Below are positions 61,836-64,000 of a stretch of DNA of 64,000 nucleotides, one piece after another. The stretch is from Duganella sp. OV510 (GTDB lineage Bacteria > Pseudomonadota > Gammaproteobacteria > Burkholderiales > Burkholderiaceae_D), in the NCBI RefSeq assembly GCF_900100205.1, contig NZ_FNEQ01000002.1, forward strand, positions 124,001 through 188,000, given 5' to 3'. The position numbers and the translations under genes are program-made. Below the pieces are notes generated by a model. It worked only from the letters and a program-made list of their open reading frames with translations. It was not told where the DNA came from and did not search any database. Every line of letters starts with the position of its first letter. Position 1 is the stretch's first letter.

Positions 61836-62550
61836 TCACGCATCGACGAAGCTCAGCGCCCATGCCGACAGCTGCTGCAAATCCGCCTGCGCCACCCGCT
61901 CAGCCACCACCACATCCAGCGGCCCGAAGCGCTAGCCAGCTGCGACAACAGCAACTCAGCCAGTCCCTCTTGTCTTCCCTCTTGTCGTCCTTCCTTCAGT
62001 CCCTTCCGCCGTCCTTGGCGCAAGCCTTTACCGATTGCCTGGCGTTCAAGAATAGTCAGATAAGTCATGCTTTCTCTCCTTTGCAGAGCCACCGCACCGC
62101 GCATATACAAGTTTTGCAAGCCCTCTGGCAAGCGCATCATCCAATCAATCACTTTGAAAAAATTGATGATACGCTGCCTATCCCATTGGCGTGCGTACAA
62201 AAGCTTGGTCAACCGCCATTTGGCAATCCGGCGCTGATGAACGCTATGCCTGGTCTGCTGCGTCAGCAAATGCGCCGCAGTAAGCAATGCAAACGGATTA
62301 TGATGCGCCAGCAATTCCTGGATGCGCCCAGCATAATCCTGCAGCTTAGCAATGGGAAAAGACAGCCGCATTTCACAGCCCAGCAATTCGTAGGCATACG
62401 ACGACGGCCGCCATCGTGCGCCTTTATCCGCCAGCACGGCCATGCTAGCAAGGGGCCGGCGGTAACGGTCATACACCCGGTAGTGATAAACAATTCAGGG
62501 AAATGGCCGGCCACCGCTTCCTTCCATGGCGTGTCGTAATCGTCATCCAT
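61836..62550 (-). pseudogene. Decayed Rpn-family (recombination-promoting nuclease-like) gene
   Basis: Three reading frames in a row look like one family of Rpn/PD-(D/E)XK proteins. The start MDDDYDTPWKEAVAGHFPEL (from 62550) breaks off, and the sequence resumes in another frame with YHYRVYDRYRRPLASMAVLA (about 62490). Roughly 60 codons that hold the nuclease core in relatives are missing. The middle part (LTAAHLLTQQTR, RIINFFKVIDWMMRLPE) is readable. Near the end a second frameshift is needed to reach FGPLDVVVAERVAQADLQQL and a TGA at 61836. The Lys/Arg/Glu-rich KGLKEGRQEGRQEG stretch is typical of the family. The gene sits between flhA and flhF, normally neighbours. Confidence 0.82.
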
Positions 62551-62593
62551 GCAGGTAGTCTAGGCCGCCTGCATGGATGCGTAACGAGCTGGA

Positions 62594-64000
62594 TCAAGCC
62601 GGCTGCTGGCCCACCAGTGCGGTAACGCGGATGGTTTTGCTTTCCGGGATTTCGGCGTGCGACAACACCTTCAGCTGCGGCAGTGAGCGGCGCAGGAAGC
62701 GCGACAGCAAGGCACGCAACGGTCCCGGCACCAGCAGCACCGGCGTCAGGCCCAGCGCTTCCTGTTGTTGCGTCGCCGAGGCGGCCTGCTGCGCGATGGT
62801 GTCCGCCAGCCCCGGCTCGATGCCGGCGCCATCCGGGCCGCTGGCCGCCAGTGCCTGCATCAGCAGGCGTTCCAGGCGGTTATCCAGCGTCATCACCGAC
62901 AGCTCGCCGGCGCCAGGGAATAGCTGCTGCACGATGGCCCGGCCCAGCGCGATCCGCACCAGCGCGGTCAGGTCGCCCGGGTCCTGCGTGTGCACCGCGT
63001 GCTCGGCCAGCGTCTCGATGATGGTGCGCATGTCGCGGATATGCACGCCTTCCGTCAGCAGGTTTTGCAGCACCTTCTGCAGCGTCGAAATCGACACCAT
63101 CTTCGGCACCAGGTCCTCCACCAGCTTCGGCGACTCCTTGCCCAGGTGATCCAGCAGCGACTGCACCTCCGCCCGGCCCAGCAGCTCCGACGCGTGGGTG
63201 GTGATCAGGTGATTCAGGTGGGTCGCCACCACCGTGCCGGCGTCCACCACGGTGTAGCCCAAGCCCTGCGCCTGATCGCGCAAGCTGGCGTCGATCCACA
63301 CCGCCGGCAGGCCGAACGCCGGATCGGTGGTCACCATGCCCTGCAGCGTGCCGGTCGCCATGCCCGGATTAATCGCCAGGAACTGGCCGTTGAACGCCTC
63401 GCCGGCACCCACTTCCACGCCCTTCAATGCGATACGGTAGGCCGATGGCTTCAGCTCCAGGTTGTCACGGATGTGCACCGGCGGCGCCAGGAAGCCCACC
63501 TCCTGCGCAAACTTCTTGCGAATGCCCTTGATGCGCTTCAGCAGCTCGCCGCCCTGGGTTTTATCCACCAGCGGAATCAGGCGATAGCCGACCTCCAGGC
63601 CCAGCGTATCGACCGGCATGATGTCCTGCCAGCTGGCTTCTTCCTGCTCGGCCGCCGCAGCAGCAGCCGGCGCGGCAGCTTCGGCCGCCGCCGTCTCGGC
63701 CGCCACCTTGCTGACTTTTTTCTTCGACATCAGATAAGCCGAGCCGCCCAGTGCACCGGCCAGTGCCAGGAACACCAGATTCGGCATGCCGGGAATCAGG
63801 CCCATGCCACCGATGATGCCAGCCGTGATGTACAGCACTTCCGGCTTGGCAAACAGCTCGCCCACCAACTGGCCGCCGATGTCCTGGTCATTCGCCACGC
63901 GCGACACCACGATACCGGCCGCGATCGAAATGATCAGCGAAGGAATCTGCGCCACCAGGCCGTCACCGATGGCCAGCAGCGTGTAGTTCTTGGTGGCGTC
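62594..64000 (-). CDS. flhA: Flagellar export gate protein FlhA (N-terminus beyond window edge)
   Basis: The reverse frame is open from the window edge to a TAG at 62594 and shows the last 468 residues of FlhA. It starts inside the conserved GDGLVAQIPSL element, continues through the last membrane helices (ISIAAGIVVSRVA; LYITAGIIGGMGLIPGMPNL) and the linker with KKKVSK and an Ala/Glu-rich stretch, and ends with the cytoplasmic domain (PVDTLGLEVGYRLIPLVDKT, DAGTVVATHLNHLITTHASE). The Ala/Glu-rich linker (about 90-110 of the visible part) is longer than usual. Upstream flhB is not in the window. Confidence 0.96.
   Translation of the reverse strand, partial: DATKNYTLLAIGDGLVAQIPSLIISIAAGIVVSRVANDQDIGGQLVGELFAKPEVLYITAGIIGGMGLIPGMPNLVFLALAGALGGSAYLMSKKKVSKVAAETAAAEAAAPAAAAAAEQEEASWQDIMPVDTLGLEVGYRLIPLVDKTQGGELLKRIKGIRKKFAQEVGFLAPPVHIRDNLELKPSAYRIALKGVEVGAGEAFNGQFLAINPGMATGTLQGMVTTDPAFGLPAVWIDASLRDQAQGLGYTVVDAGTVVATHLNHLITTHASELLGRAEVQSLLDHLGKESPKLVEDLVPKMVSISTLQKVLQNLLTEGVHIRDMRTIIETLAEHAVHTQDPGDLTALVRIALGRAIVQQLFPGAGELSVMTLDNRLERLLMQALAASGPDGAGIEPGLADTIAQQAASATQQQEALGLTPVLLVPGPLRALLSRFLRRSLPQLKVLSHAEIPESKTIRVTALVGQQPA

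Noticed and set aside
62263..62550. Separate 95-codon gene at the start of the Rpn remnant
   Set aside because: Only its first 20 or so residues match the family; the rest is out-of-frame reading through the decayed gene.

Overview
The window is GC-rich, gene-dense DNA from a flagellated betaproteobacterium, most likely of the family Oxalobacteraceae (Massilia, Duganella or Janthinobacterium type). This rests on the gene order yicC / gmk-rpoZ-spoT / greB, on protein character, and on a flagellar locus with the fliL-fliR, flgB-flgL and flhA-flhF-flhG-fliA blocks side by side. No rRNA, tRNA, CRISPR array, intact insertion sequence or replication origin was found.

Layout. 1-11434 is mainly housekeeping and signalling: a PP2C phosphatase (cut by the window edge) with a Ser/Thr kinase, yicC, a small accessory patch (NTF2-like protein, Phd/PIN toxin-antitoxin pair, ABM-domain monooxygenase, DUF72 protein), then gmk-rpoZ-spoT, a perfect 41-bp palindrome, greB, a membrane protein and a NarL-type two-component pair. 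A diguanylate cyclase (11601-13193) leads into the flagellar locus. 13486-21938 holds filament and cap genes: fliC, flaG, fliD, fliS, fliT, a first FliK-like gene, an orphan FlhB C-terminal domain and ycgR. fliE points the other way. 22494-34403 holds fliF-G-H-I-J-K and fliL-M-N-O-P-Q-R.

34478-44452 is a single giant gene of about 3,324 codons, directly behind fliR on the same strand. About 92% of the product is an octapeptide repeat with a 134-residue (402-nt) super-period. The rest is mainly a C-terminal calcium-binding domain resembling the FrpC self-processing module. It is the most unusual object in the window.

44575-55408 (minus strand) is the rod-hook-ring cluster flgL-K-J-I-H-G-F-E-D-C-B. 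flgA-flgM-flgN follow on the plus strand. Then, on the minus strand, come motD-motC-fliA-flhG-flhF, a decayed Rpn-family gene, and flhA, which runs off the right edge.

How the parts fit. The flagellar genes encode most of a single polar-type flagellum: export gate (FliOPQR, FlhA; FlhB is not in view), export ATPase (FliHIJ), MS/C rings (FliFGMN), rod, hook and P/L rings, filament and cap. The FliA-FlgM sigma/anti-sigma pair is present, and sigma-28-like promoters can be read upstream of fliC, fliD, flgK and flgM. FlhF/FlhG (placement and number) and YcgR, plus possibly the diguanylate cyclase (c-di-GMP), supply control. All calls rest on reading the sequence; no database search was run.
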